This document shows, piece by piece, positions 46,120-57,957 of a stretch of DNA of 64,000 bases; within the stretch, counting starts at the first letter, position 1; every line of letters begins with the position of its first letter. This stretch comes from Viscum album. Taxonomy: Eukaryota > Streptophyta > Magnoliopsida > Santalales > Viscaceae. The stretch is taken from the NCBI GenBank assembly GCA_963277665.1, contig OY728120.1, positions 944,991,195-945,055,194 of the forward strand, in the 5' to 3' direction. The notes under the pieces are model-generated. The model was not told the origin of the DNA. It worked only from the letters and a program-made list of their open reading frames with translations, and did not search any database. The translations under genes were made by a program, and so were the position numbers.

Positions 46120-47385
46120 AGGTACTTTTGGATAATGCACATTGTTTAAATTTCTCTTTTCACCCAAGAAATACAAAGATGAATCTTGATCTCTGAGAGA
46201 ATTATTGGTGGGATAATATGAAGAAGAAGATCACTGAGTATATGTCAAAGTACCTAGGGTGTCATCAAGTGAAGGAAAAGAGGCATAAGTCTATGGGGTT
46301 GATGAAACCATTTCCCATACTAGCATGGAAATGTGAGAAAATCACCATGGACTTTGTAACCGGATATATGAAGACATCCTAAGGTAATAATGCAACCTGG
46401 GTTGTTGTGGATTGTCTTACAATGTCTGCACACATTATTGTAATTCGGGAGGATTTATCATTGGATCAACTGGCACAGATATATATTAGTGAAGTGGTAA
46501 GGCTGCATGGAGTATAACTATCTATTTTATCCGTTCAAGATCCAAGATTCAACTCTATGTTTTGGAAGAGTCTTCAACATGCTCTGGATATTGAACTAAA
46601 ATTCAGAATGGCTTATCATCCTTAAATTGATGGCTAGTTAGAGAGAACTATTCAGACACTGGACACTATTTTGAGATCTTGTTCTATGGACTTGAAATGT
46701 GGGTGGGATAAATATCTTCATGTGGTTTAATTCTCTTATAATAAAAGTTTCCACTTGAGAATCCAAATGTCACCTTATAAAGCCCTGTTTGGGAAGAGGT
46801 GCGGAACACAGGCGTGTTGGGATGAAGTTGATGAGCGTAAGCTGCTAGGACTAGAAATTGTTGATGAAATGGTGGATAAGGTGAAAACCATTCAGCATCA
46901 CATCAAGGAAGCCCATAGTTGACAGAATAGTTATGCAGATAACCATTGACGAGTCCTTGAGTTTAATGTTGGAGACATGGTATTTATATGCCTATATCCA
47001 TGGAAAAAGTTCATGAGGTTTGGAAAGAAAGGAAATTTAAGTCCTAGTTACATCAGCCCCTTCGAGATTCTTGGTCATGTTGGGGTTGTGGCCTATCGAC
47101 TAGCACATCTGCCTAACATGGCCAAAGTAAATGATGTCTTTCATGCATCCCTCTTAAAGAAGTAAATACTAGACCCTTCACATGTACTCTCTTCATAGGT
47201 AGCACCACTAGAGGATGATCTTTCATAAGAGGAGAAACTAGTGAAGAGCTTATATCATAGAGAAAAAGTTCTACGAAATAAGAAAATGCCACTCATCAAG
47301 GTGTTATGGTGAGACCACAAGTTTGAAGAAGCGATGTGGGAATCTGATGAAGTGATGAAGAAGAGTTACCCACATCTGTTTTAGT
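46120..47385 (+). pseudogene. pol: Element B integrase with chromodomain-like tail (broken)
   Basis: The zinc domain is damaged: YLGCHQVK keeps one Cys and has Tyr where the other is expected. The core has ITMDFVTGYM, SVQDPRFNSMFW and ERTIQTLDTILRS, in which the third acidic residue is Asp rather than Glu. Then come MSPYKALFGKRC, GDMVFICLYP, SPSYISPFEILG, VNDVFHASLLK, and a tail IKVLW, EEAMWESDEVM, SYPHLF matching the chromodomain-like end of element C. Many stops interrupt it. The tail ends with TAG near 47384, followed by the polypurine tract. Confidence 0.85.
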
Positions 47386-47418
47386 GTGTGAAAAGGAAAT
47401 TTCTAGGGTGAAATTTAT

Positions 47419-47432
47419 TAAGGGGGGAAGAT
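47419..47432 (+). other. Element B polypurine tract
   Basis: TAAGGGGGGAAGAT directly precedes the 3' LTR start TGTAATGACC at 47433. Confidence 0.85.
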
Positions 47433-49969
47433 TGTAATGACCCAGACATTCATTAATGGAAATTTTACTTGACCCAATTAAATATCTTATTATGGTTATA
47501 CATAATGTGAACTTATTTGGTTGTATGTTTCTGGATTTTCAAATACCGTTATTAATTGTGACCATTGCTAATATAGAATTTGAATAGTGATAACATGATT
47601 AGTGTAAATATAGAGCTTTAAAAATCCAATTTACTCGGACAAAGGAAGTTATTGACTCATCCAGTAGACATGCCCTGTACGAAGCCCATTTTTTGGATAA
47701 CAAAAAGGTGGTGGAATCTTTGGGATTCACTCTTGACCAATCACGAGCTGATCTTGAACATGTTAAGCTTGATTGGAACCGACTACAGGAGAAGTGGATG
47801 TTAATATAAATTTCCACCCAAGCGATGTAATCCGAGCCACCCCCAATAGTCTGTAATCATCACACACCTTGGCCTTCGGTATTATGCGGGTGATATAAGG
47901 GGTTAGGTAACATGACCCTAGCACTATGAATATGTACATTATTTTTGTATAAATAATGTGCATTCATTTTATTATTGTTACTTTGTAAATTGTTTTTGAA
48001 GAAAAATTAGTATTTTTAGTTAATATTCTACAAAGAAAACGATTTTAACGAATTAATGGATTTTTGATTTAAATAATATTTTAATAAAATATTAATAAAT
48101 TACTTTTGTTAAATATAAATGATTGTTCAATTTTTTTGAAAGTAATTGTTATTTTTATTAAGGATTGATTTCTGTTTTTATCAAAACCCATGAATTTTTT
48201 ATAAATGACGTGTTTTATTTTAAAAGTAAAAAATCACATATTTAGAAAATTATTTAGATTAAATGAATATTATTTTTGGAATCATGATGCCGAGATTATC
48301 CAATGGTGAATTTTTCCTAATTTTCCTAGACATTCGAATTTTTGGGTAAAATTAAATACCGTTTAAATACATAATTTGTTTTATGACATCATAATGACCC
48401 AATAGTGATGCTATAAAATATTATAAACATTATTTTTGACCAATATATGTTTTACCATTAAAATAATTCGATTTTGGGTTTGTTTGATTTATTTTAGAAA
48501 ACCTTAGTGGACCCTTCTAGGCTTATAAAACATTTTGTCTTTAAATTGTTTTCCTTGAGAGTGTAACTCAACTCAACATAAGCAACCATATTATTTTATG
48601 GAGTTAGGCCTATGGCCTCATAAATATGTTTTTCTAATCCCCTTTGGAAAAAACCATGGGCAAAAAACATGGTCTGGTTTGTGGTTTTGATTAGTTTAAT
48701 GTGTGGTGTCCCAAACCAAAATAATAAATAATTCTCCCTCCTTTCCTATATAAACCCCCCAAGCTCCCACTTCGTCTTAACTCAAACACATCAGATATTG
48801 ACCAACCCCTACCCTAATCTCTCTAGAATCCTCCCAAGGTGGGCCAAGCTCCCATGAAGCCTCTCTCAAGCCTCTCCCAAGCATTTGGTATCTCACTTTC
48901 AAGTAAGGTATTTCTTCCTTTCTCATTTTTTTCAAACATCCTTTAAGTTTTTATGCCATTTTTTTCAGTTAAAAATTTTGTGGTATGATTTATAACTTCC
49001 CCCATATAGACCTCTTTATGTTTTGACGATGGGAGACCCATTTACCTCTCATTAAGGCCTCCCATGTGCACCTGTTACCATGCCAAAATTCTCTGAGGGA
49101 TTTCTCTCTCCTCTTTTTCACCCATGCAATTCTTTTGTATTATGTATCTTAATTCCATTATGTTTGTTGGGACATGTTACTATATGACCCCAATACTATC
49201 CATTTCATATAAATATGATTATACACCCCTTTCTCTCTCATAAACAATTTTTTTGAGTTCTTATTTCAAGTCATTATGCTACCGAAATTGCACCGGGTTT
49301 TTCTAAGCCAAGATTATTCAGTAGTGAATACCATACCCATGTATCTATCAAGGGTATTTACCTTTATGAACATATAAATATTGAATTTTACTTTATTGTA
49401 TTTATTCCACATTAAATTTTCATATAATAACTTATGATTTTGATTGATTCCATGTTATATGATACATGTGGCACACATATGCATGAAATGAAATGTTTAA
49501 GAAAGGGTGAACCCTGATAATGCTCCAATGCATTGGGTAAAGTATAGTATCATGATACATCATGATATATGAGTGTTTACTCATTCTAATGCTAGTGCAA
49601 CAAGGGTTTACTCATGATTCTTGGAAAATGAGGGTTTACTCATGCTCCATGTGCAATGAGCTTGGGCTATTTGTAATTCCATGTTAAGAGTTGGTTCCAT
49701 GTTTCCATGTTTTGATTATCATGCTTTATCATGTATTTATGTTCATGTTTATCTTTTGATCCATTTATATTCCTATTGTCTAACTTGTTTTTATCCCTCA
49801 TTTTATTCCATGATCATTACCTTACTGGGCTTTACATCTCACCCTTTTCTTATGCATGTCCTCAGGTTATCCCATGCAATGCTAAGTATGAGGGAATGTA
49901 GTGGTCATGTAAAGGAAGTTTTCAATAAATATTTTTTATTTCATTTTTTAAGTTGTTATGTAATGATCC
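47433..49969 (+). mobile_element. Element B 3' LTR, first segment
   Basis: It starts TGTAATGACCCAGACATTC and aligns with the two segments of the 5' LTR without the element C insertion. It is interrupted after GATCC (49965-49969) by element D and resumes at 60256. Numerous substitutions and small gaps separate it from the 5' LTR, consistent with an old insertion. Confidence 0.9.
48747..48754 (+). promoter_or_regulatory. TATA box of element B 3' LTR
   Basis: TATATAAA in the context TTTCCTATATAAACCCCCC. The same place in the 5' LTR is TAGATAAA, so the promoter at the transcribing end is damaged. Confidence 0.55.
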
Positions 49970-52900
49970 TGTAAAACCCTAGGTAAATAAATAATATGAC
50001 ATTTTCATATTTATCCATATTTTTGAATAAAATATTAATATTACTTTAAAGGGAATGCTATGCTTGATGGCGTACCCAATACGCGACAACGAGTTTATTT
50101 GAAATCTTACGTTGCACTCTAATAATAAAATAGTAATATTTTAAAATGGTAGTTAACACCTAGCCATTGTAATGGCGGGAAATAATGGCTCTAACTAAAA
50201 ACTGATTATATATGTTTGTCAAATATTTTTACTTTTATCCGATAAATGTTAGAGGCTTAAAATGCAAATGAATCCAATTTTAAGCATAAATCTTCTAATA
50301 TTCTTTAGAGGTCGATTAACCGTCTTTTGATGGAGAACCCTTTTTAAATATACTTTTGACAATTTTATATTTTGTATTTGACAAAATAAAATCCTTATTT
50401 AGAATATGGACATTAAAATTTACTTTGTGTAAATTTTTGTTATTTCTCCGATAAAGATCATTTTTAGTGAAAATGATGCATTTTAATTCAAAACCTCATT
50501 TTAATATGATTTATTTATACGGATAGATTATATTTTTAATTGAGATTAAAGTTTATTTAGAATATATTTTTTCCATTTAATCCAATGGTGGTCATTGGAA
50601 TTAATTTCACTTTGAATTTGGACTTAAACTAGTGTTAATCTTTTAATAGATATTGTTTCTTAAAAACACGATATTTGTTTTGACAGCAATAATTAATTAT
50701 TAAATTAATTAATGAAACTTAAATGTTTTTAATTTTTTAAAATTGACATCATTTTTGAATTCGGAATATCAAATATAGATTAGGGTGAATTGTTGGTAAT
50801 TTTCTGAAAAACATCAATTTTTGATGAATAGTGAAACCACATCCCTCAAGCCTTTGTCTCAGACACAACCTGCCCATTTCATCTCTCCACATCCCTCTAT
50901 TAATCATTGAATCCTCACCATTTTCATAATGCTCTTCAAGAAACCCATTTAGTTCAAACCAAGAGGAGTTACCTGATTTAAATGTAATGTCTTCACCAGT
51001 GTTCTTTTGTTTTATTTTATTTCTCCAAACCCCTAAACTCTTTTTATTACATTCTTATGTAACAAAATCAGTATCTTCAATATACTAGAATGTTCTTATG
51101 TGAAGGATTCAAGATACACTTACACACACCTCCATCTAATGGTTAAAGAACATATTGTTTCTATGGATGGTGAATTACTGCCTCACGAAATGATGATTGT
51201 TCATTCTTCTCTTAACACCTTTCATGGTGTACATTATGATGTCACTATATTTTATATATTATATATATGGTATTTATTTATTCCATATGATTCTTTATTT
51301 TATATTTAAATCATACCTTTATGCTTTTCATGTTGTGCAAATGCGATAATTTCATACGAGGAAGTGTGGACTACCGCCCCCCTCAAGTGATGTGAATCGT
51401 TCATGCAATACATGGAATGTATAAATAATGAGATTAATGAACATATGTGACCTATATAACATATATATTATACTGGAATTATAATATATATCTCTCTCAT
51501 TTATTTTTAATTCCATTAATATGACAAGGAAATGAAAGTAGTGTTCATGCGTATGTACGGCCTACCGTCTCCATGAACCGTGCATTTCATTTCTTTTTAT
51601 ATCCAAATGTTAGGGAATAGTATAAAATGAATATTTACTGGATATATATGATATTTAAATCATTAATACTATTCTGTATATTATTTACTTATAAATTCAT
51701 GGACAATCATTTTCAAACAAGTTTATTTTTGACTCATGTACCAAACATCGACAAAACGTCTGATATGAACTCACATTATTAACCAATTATTATAACATTA
51801 TAATATGTGATACAAACTGAATAATAATCTTTAAATGTGGTCCTTAGAAAATTATAAATTGACCAAAGTTCATTTTTCATGAATATAAAGAAACGAACAA
51901 GACTAGTCGGACTTGAGGTAAGGGATCCTACCTCTCTCTTTCTTTTTAAGTGCACTATTTTATGTCACTTACTTTAAGATCCTCTTTCTTATGTTGGGGG
52001 ATGATATTTTATATTAATCATTCTGTAATTTTTATTTTAATATGATGAAATACCCTATTTTATCTCATCAATCCATTTTTAGAAGTTTTATGTGATGCCG
52101 TTAGGCTGCCAAATTTTCATAAGGGGATTTTCATCTCACTTTTTATTCCTGTGAGATTCATGCTACCTTAGCCACTATTTCCTTTTGTGTGGTGTATGTA
52201 CTTACCATTATTTTACTCTTTGTATAATATACTCTCATTTATGGGTATTTACATCTTCATTTTATGACCCTACTTCCATGGGGTGTACGTTTCGAAAGTT
52301 TCCCAAATCGGTAAGGGAACCTTTCACACTCCTCCTTTTAAAAGATTTATTTTGTTATGTATTTTAATTTACATCTTTTTATGTTGGGGTATGTTCTTAT
52401 ATATCCTTATTTATTTATATTTTATGTCAAAGTTATGATATACCATTTTATCTCTAATCAAATTTTTTTAATAATTTTAAGGTGATGCAATTAGGCTGTC
52501 GAATTTTACCAAGGGAACTTCTTAACCTAATTTCGATTTCTTTGGGTTCAACATGTAGTTACTGAATATGTAATATTTTTAATATGTGTGAATGAACTTT
52601 TATTGTTTTACACTTAATATCCATTTATATTGGGTGTATTTATATTTTTCACACATAATTATGAGATTTATTTATCCTTAATTTAAGGATACCTTCTTTA
52701 TAAGGGATTTCATCTCATTTTACATTTCCATTGAGACTTCATTGTTGTTATGCACAAATTCCATCTTATATGGTGTAGATATTGTCCTTTGGAATATTAT
52801 ATCATGAATCCCTTTATTCTCATGATATTATAAAGTTATTATTAACGTTATTCCTCAATTATTGTATTCAAGTGTCTCCCATTTTGTTAAAACCCTTTAA

Positions 52901-53876
52901 TTAAAATATCATTTTAAATGTTTTAATTATTTATTCTTATAAATATTTCTCATTAATATCCATGTTTTCAAAATGGTTTTATGGATTTATTTATGGGGAT
53001 ATTAATGGTTTAAAATTTTAAAAGCTTCAAAGTGGTATGGGAAACTTTGATTCAAAAATCTCTTTATTCAATGTTTTAAATGGGTTTGAAAATTGTTTTT
53101 AGAATGGATTCATTATTTCAATATCTTAAAATGTTATATTGTTATTGCAGTGTTGGAATGTTATGTTTACTTTATGAAAGTTTTATGTGATACGATTATG
53201 TTTTGGTTCTTGGGCATTGTTATGAAGACGGGTGGTTCCGTGATAAACTAAGGGTGGGTGAGCCTGATATAGCTCTCTAATGCATTGGGTAACATGAAGG
53301 GGTTAAACGTTAAGTTTTCTCCAAAGAGATTTTGGGAATATACTGTGATGGGTATTCCAAATGTGACCATGTGGGTTACTCCCTACGTAATAATGTTATG
53401 AATTCCTCAAGACACCTTTATGTTTTATGATTTCTATGATTTATTCGTAAATCTTATGATTTAATGAGGTATGTTAAATTGCATATGTTTTATGAGTAAA
53501 GTATTATTTCATTGATTCTGATGTATACATGGACTAATGTTTTCATTCCGTATTGTTATAACCCTTACTGATCTTTTTAGGCTCATCTCAAGTTTTTCTT
53601 TGAAATGTTTTTCATAGGACATAAAGATGGATAGGGTCAAGGATGGGATCAGGAAAATGTCATGCTCTCCAAAAGAATAAACTAGACAAGACTCTTGTGT
53701 TCAAGAGTTTTTATTTTGTGAAAAAAAATGGAAGCTGAGTAGATGTGTCTGCTTTGTAATTTTTGAGATGTAATAGTTATGTCCTAATTCTCTAAAACTC
53801 TAAACCTGAAAAGATCCTCAATGTGAATTATTCATTTAATTCAATAATAAGTAATGTTTAAGGTCGGGTCCTTATA
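49970..53876 (+). mobile_element. Element D 5' LTR (internal deletion)
   Basis: It begins TGTAAAACCCTAGG and ends GGTCGGGTCCTTATA. Compared with the 3' LTR it lacks about 800 bp. The break is after TTGATGAATAGTGA-ACCAC near 50840, and homology resumes at CAAGCC...CTGCCCATTTCATCTC, corresponding to about 56425-57225. The lost part includes the TATA box at 57180. It retains two hairpins (51353-51398 and 51543-51578). A block of about 386 bp is tandemly duplicated (TTATGTTGGGG at about 51993 and 52379). Confidence 0.9.
51353..51578 (+). repeat. Two compound hairpins in element D 5' LTR
   Basis: The second, 51543-51578, has arms GTTCATG and CATGAAC with an inner stem ACGG-CCTA-CCGT (51557-51568), the same plan as the first hairpin of element A. 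The other, 51353-51398, has GAGG/CCTC pairing, outer TTCA/TGAA pairing and an inner GTGG-ACTA-CCGC. That inner stem needs a G-U pair and so works only in sense RNA. The 3' LTR has both at 57724-57768 and 57920-57957. Confidence 0.65.
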
Positions 53877-53878
53877 GT

Positions 53879-53890
53879 TGGTATTAGAGG
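53879..53890 (+). other. Element D primer-binding site
   Basis: TGGTATTAGAGG lies two bases past the LTR end. It is the initiator-Met site with one C-to-T change. Confidence 0.8.
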
Positions 53891-54083
53891 TCGGTTTAGA
53901 AAACTTTAGAGGTTAGGGTATTCTTTAAGCATAAGTGACATTACCATAATGTCTAGGATTTTAGAAAGAGTCATAGTGTTTAGATAAAGTGAATGAGTAA
54001 GTATATCTTAGTGTTTATCTTCCTCATCAGTACATGATTATTTTGTTGATATACTCACACTGAAATGTTTTTGGTTTTAGTAA

Positions 54084-54260
54084 ATGGATGGATCTAGCAG
54101 GAACCAATGTGACAATGGGTTTGAAGGAAACTGTGGTGGTTCTCTAATTAAGAGACTGGATGAAATGGGGGATTCAATGAGAAATGGTTATTCTAAACCA
54201 ACTATCTGGAGTCATGATAAACCACTTGAACCTTGGTGAGTTCTCTAATGCATCATGTAC
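54084..54260 (+). pseudogene. gag: Element D gag remnant
   Basis: ATG 54084 starts MDGSSRNQCDNGFEGNCGG, like the N-terminus of element A gag (MDGTRRNRVDQCNGQCNDC). It stops after about 50 codons (TGA near 54238). The rest of the capsid and all zinc knuckles are gone. What remains of the internal domain (54260-55558) is non-coding apart from the tRNA-like segment. Confidence 0.75.
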
Positions 54261-54465
54261 GAGAGAACCAACTCGACGTGGAAGTTTAGGTAATAATTAT
54301 AATGGTAACCATTAGGGTATATATGATCATTACTTTTGTGGTCATTATGGGTTACTATATGTTATGATGGAATAGGAATGACATGAGATAAACTTGAGGT
54401 TAAATTATGTTATGGTTAATTTTGAAGATTTTATCATTTTTGGGGAATTTTATAAGAATTATGTA

Positions 54466-54594
54466 GTTTTGGAAAAAGGACAACACGTAGACCATGTGAC
54501 AACCTATCGCATCTGACAAAGCTACGAGAATCAAACCCACAACTGAAGTGTGACAGGTATTTATTTCCTACCAATAGACTACGTGAAGTCCTTG
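54466..54594 (-). repeat. tRNA-derived (SINE-like) segment in element D
   Basis: The minus strand aligns with the segments at 3954-4080 and 10858-10984: GGACTTC, GGTAGG, a degenerate B box GGTTTGATTCT (54527-54537), GTTGTCCTTTTTC and then AAAACTAC. Orientation is again antisense to the host element, and similarity runs slightly past the 3' end. Descent from a common ancestor element is therefore as likely as two insertions. Confidence 0.6.
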
Positions 54595-55543
54595 GTTAGT
54601 TTGACTAATTATTTTATTTAGATGATCTTGTGAATCTAGAATAATATGATTTTGGGTTATCTATGGAAATTATTAACCTATCATGGAGGATATGTGATTA
54701 TGTTAATTACTTTTCAGTATGATAATTTAAGAGTAACTGATGTTATTTGGAGATAAATGTTAAGGTTTATCTTGGAAGACTATGTGATTAAATCCTTTAG
54801 AGATTTGGGTTTCAGTCTTAGTTTTGATTACTTTGAATAAAATTTTGGATAGATGTTTATTGAATGGTCTTTGTTGAACTTCGGGTATTGTTTGAAAAAT
54901 TTTGGAGATTAAGAATAGATTTTTTTTGTAATGGATTATCCTTTTTGGGTATTATCTCATCTCATACTAACCTTTTTGGTTTTAGTTTTGGTTAAGGTCT
55001 AAATACATGGGAATTATATAGTTCCCTTTTGTGGATTAGGTGATTCTCTAGAAGTTGATTATAGCTCTCTTAATGTGAACAAGTCACCCTAAATACTCGT
55101 TTTTTGGAGAAAATATGAGTTCATGTAAGAAATATAGTAAAAGTTGAAAGTCAACATGAAAAGTAAGTATGTTTCCTTATGTTTTAGTTAAGCTCATAAA
55201 AAAAATCCTCAATGAAAAGTATCATAGAAACAAAAATTTTGTCTGTTATCTTTTCCTACTGGGGAATCAAATACCGTTTAACCCATCACTAGTTTGTGAT
55301 TTTCTGGTGGTTAACTTTCTCCTAAACATGTTTTCTATCACACCCCCTCAGAAAATAACCAATTATTTTTCTTCCATATCCATGTTTTCCTACATGGAAT
55401 CCTAGTATTGGTTAACTCAGGTGACCTTTGTACTTCCCTTTCTTCATTTAAAAGTGACAGTTTAATTTACTCCTTTTTCAATGTGGGGCATTCAATGAAT
55501 TTTCCAATCCTAATTTTTTTAAAATTGCGAGGATGCAATTCCC

Positions 55544-55558
55544 AAAAGGGGGGAAGGA
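55544..55558 (+). other. Element D polypurine tract
   Basis: AAAAGGGGGGAAGGA directly precedes the 3' LTR start TGTAACACCC at 55559. Confidence 0.85.
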
Positions 55559-57179
55559 TGTAACACCCTAGGTAATTAAAGAATATGAAATTTTCATACT
55601 TATCCATATTTGTGAATAAAATATTAATATTACTTTAAAGGGAGCACTATGCTCGATGGCGTACCCAATACGCGACAACAAGTTTCTTTGAAATCTTACG
55701 TTGCACTCTAATAATAAAATAATATTATTTTAAATGGTAGTTAATGCCTAGCCATTGTAATGGCGGGAAAAAATGTCTCTAACTAAAAAATGATTATATA
55801 TGTTTGTCAAATATTTTTACTTTTATCCAATAAATGTTAGAGGCTTAAAATGAAAATGAATCCAATTTTAAGCATAAATCTTCTAATATTCTTTAAAAGA
55901 TCAATTAACCACCTTTTGATGGAGAACACTTTTTAAATATACTTTTGAAAATTTTATATGTTGTATTTGACAATATAAAATCCTTCTTTAGAATCTGGAC
56001 ATCAAAATTCACTTTGTGTAAATTTTTGTTATTTTTCCGATAAAGATCATTTTTAGTGAAAATCTTGCATTTTAATTCAAAACCTCATTTTAATATGATT
56101 TATTTATATGGATATATTATATTTTTAATTTATATTAAAGTTTATTTAGAATATATTTTTACAATTTAATCCAATGGTGCTCATTAGATTTAATTTCACT
56201 TTGAAATTGGACTTAAACTAGTGTTAATCTTTTAATAGATATTGTTTCTTAAAACACGCTATTTGTTTTGACAGTGGGAATTAATTATTAAATTAATTAA
56301 TGAAACTTATATGTTTTGAATTTTGTAAAATGGACATCATTTTTGAATTCGGAATATCAAATATAGCTTAGGGTGATGTTTTGGTAATTTTTTGAAAAAC
56401 TTCAATTTTTTGATGAATAGTGACACCACTAAGTGGTAGTTAAAGAAACTAATTTTTCGTTTAAATGAAACATTACCACTTCTGTGATTTGATTTTCAAA
56501 AACTCCTACATACATGTTTGTCATTAGGAAGTAAAATGTGGTTCAATGAGATTAAATTTTTTTTTTGTGAATAGTAACTTTTAAGTTTTATTAATCGCAA
56601 TTAAAGGTAATTAGTGTAATTTATGGTAAAGATAATGTTATTATAATATGTAATGACCTTGACACATGTCCTACTCTTATTGGATGAGTCATGGCCGACC
56701 AAGAAAATATATGGGTCAACTTGGGGATCCCATGGAGCCACTTTGGTTGGAAAATGACATTAATAACATTTTATTTAAAGTTAAAATTAAAATGTCACAA
56801 ACATGTATTGTTTTAATAAAACAATTTTTACATGGGGTTATACAAGTCATATTTTTGAATATAAATATTAATTATAAATCTGAAAAGATTTCCTACATCA
56901 TTATAATTTTTTTTATAATTTTTAGAAATTATATAAATTAATTTATTTATGACACTGTGATGATGTAGTGATTACCTCATAAATGAACGATTTAAATAAA
57001 ATGAGAAGACAGGGTAACATATAAGTCTTAAACTTGTCACAAACCTATTGGATGGGTTGATTTAGAAACCTTATCACCTTATCCTCTAAATATATTATTT
57101 TAGAACCTTTAAAATCCGAAAATAATTTTATAATAAAGTAATATTTTATAACTTTCCAAGAGTACCCCTCATTTTCTCT

Positions 57180-57187
57180 TATAAAAG
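57180..57187 (+). promoter_or_regulatory. TATA box of element D 3' LTR
   Basis: TATAAAAG in the context TTCTCTTATAAAAGGCCCCC, corresponding to the box of element A and the solo LTR. It is missing from D's 5' LTR. Confidence 0.62.
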
Positions 57188-57723
57188 GCCCCCACCTATA
57201 ACACCTTACCCACACCTCTCAAGCCATTTTCTTGGCCAAACCCTGCCCATTTCATCTCTCCAAATCCCTATCTTCATAATTGAAGCCTTGTCTTTGGTGT
57301 AATTCTCTTCAAGAAACCCTTTTGGTTCAAACCAAGAGGAGTTACCCGATGTAAAGGTAATGTCTTCACTAGTGTTATTTTGTTTTATTTTGCTTCTCCA
57401 AACCCCAAAACTCTTTTTATTCCTTTCTATTGTAACAAAAACAGTATATTAAATATACTAGGATGTTTTTATGTGAAGGATTCGGTCTACACTTACACAC
57501 ACCTCCGTCTAATGGTTAAAGGACATACTTTTTCTGTGGATGGCGAACTACTGCCTCACGAAACGATGATTGTTCATTCTTCTCTTAACGTCTTTCATGG
57601 TGGCCATTATGATGTCACTCTATTTTATATATTATATATATGGTATTTATTTTTTGCATATTCTTCTTTATTTTATATTTAAAACATACCTTTAAGCATT
57701 GCATGTTGTGCAAATGCGATAAT

Positions 57724-57957
57724 TTCATACGAGGAAGTGTGGACTACCGCCCCCTCAAGTGATGTGAATCGTTCATGCAATACATGGAATGTATAAAGAA
57801 TGAGATTAATGAACATATGTGACCAATATAACATATATATTATACTGGAATTATAATATATATATATATATATCTCATTTATTTTTAATTCCATTAATAT
57901 GACAAAGAAATGAAAGTAGCGTTCTTGTGTACGTACGGCCTACCGTCTCCATGAACG
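57724..57957 (+). repeat. Two compound hairpins in element D 3' LTR
   Basis: 57920-57957 has arms CGTTCTTG and CATGAACG (one mismatch), ACGTACGG, and inner stem ACGG-CCTA-CCGT. 57724-57768 has the GTGG-ACTA-CCGC apex. They lie about 545-780 nt downstream of the TATA box, a similar distance to that in element A. Confidence 0.65.

Noticed and set aside
55169..55405. 78-codon frame in the element D internal domain
   Set aside because: It has no similarity to gag or pol, lies in AT-rich decayed sequence, and has no counterpart in element A.
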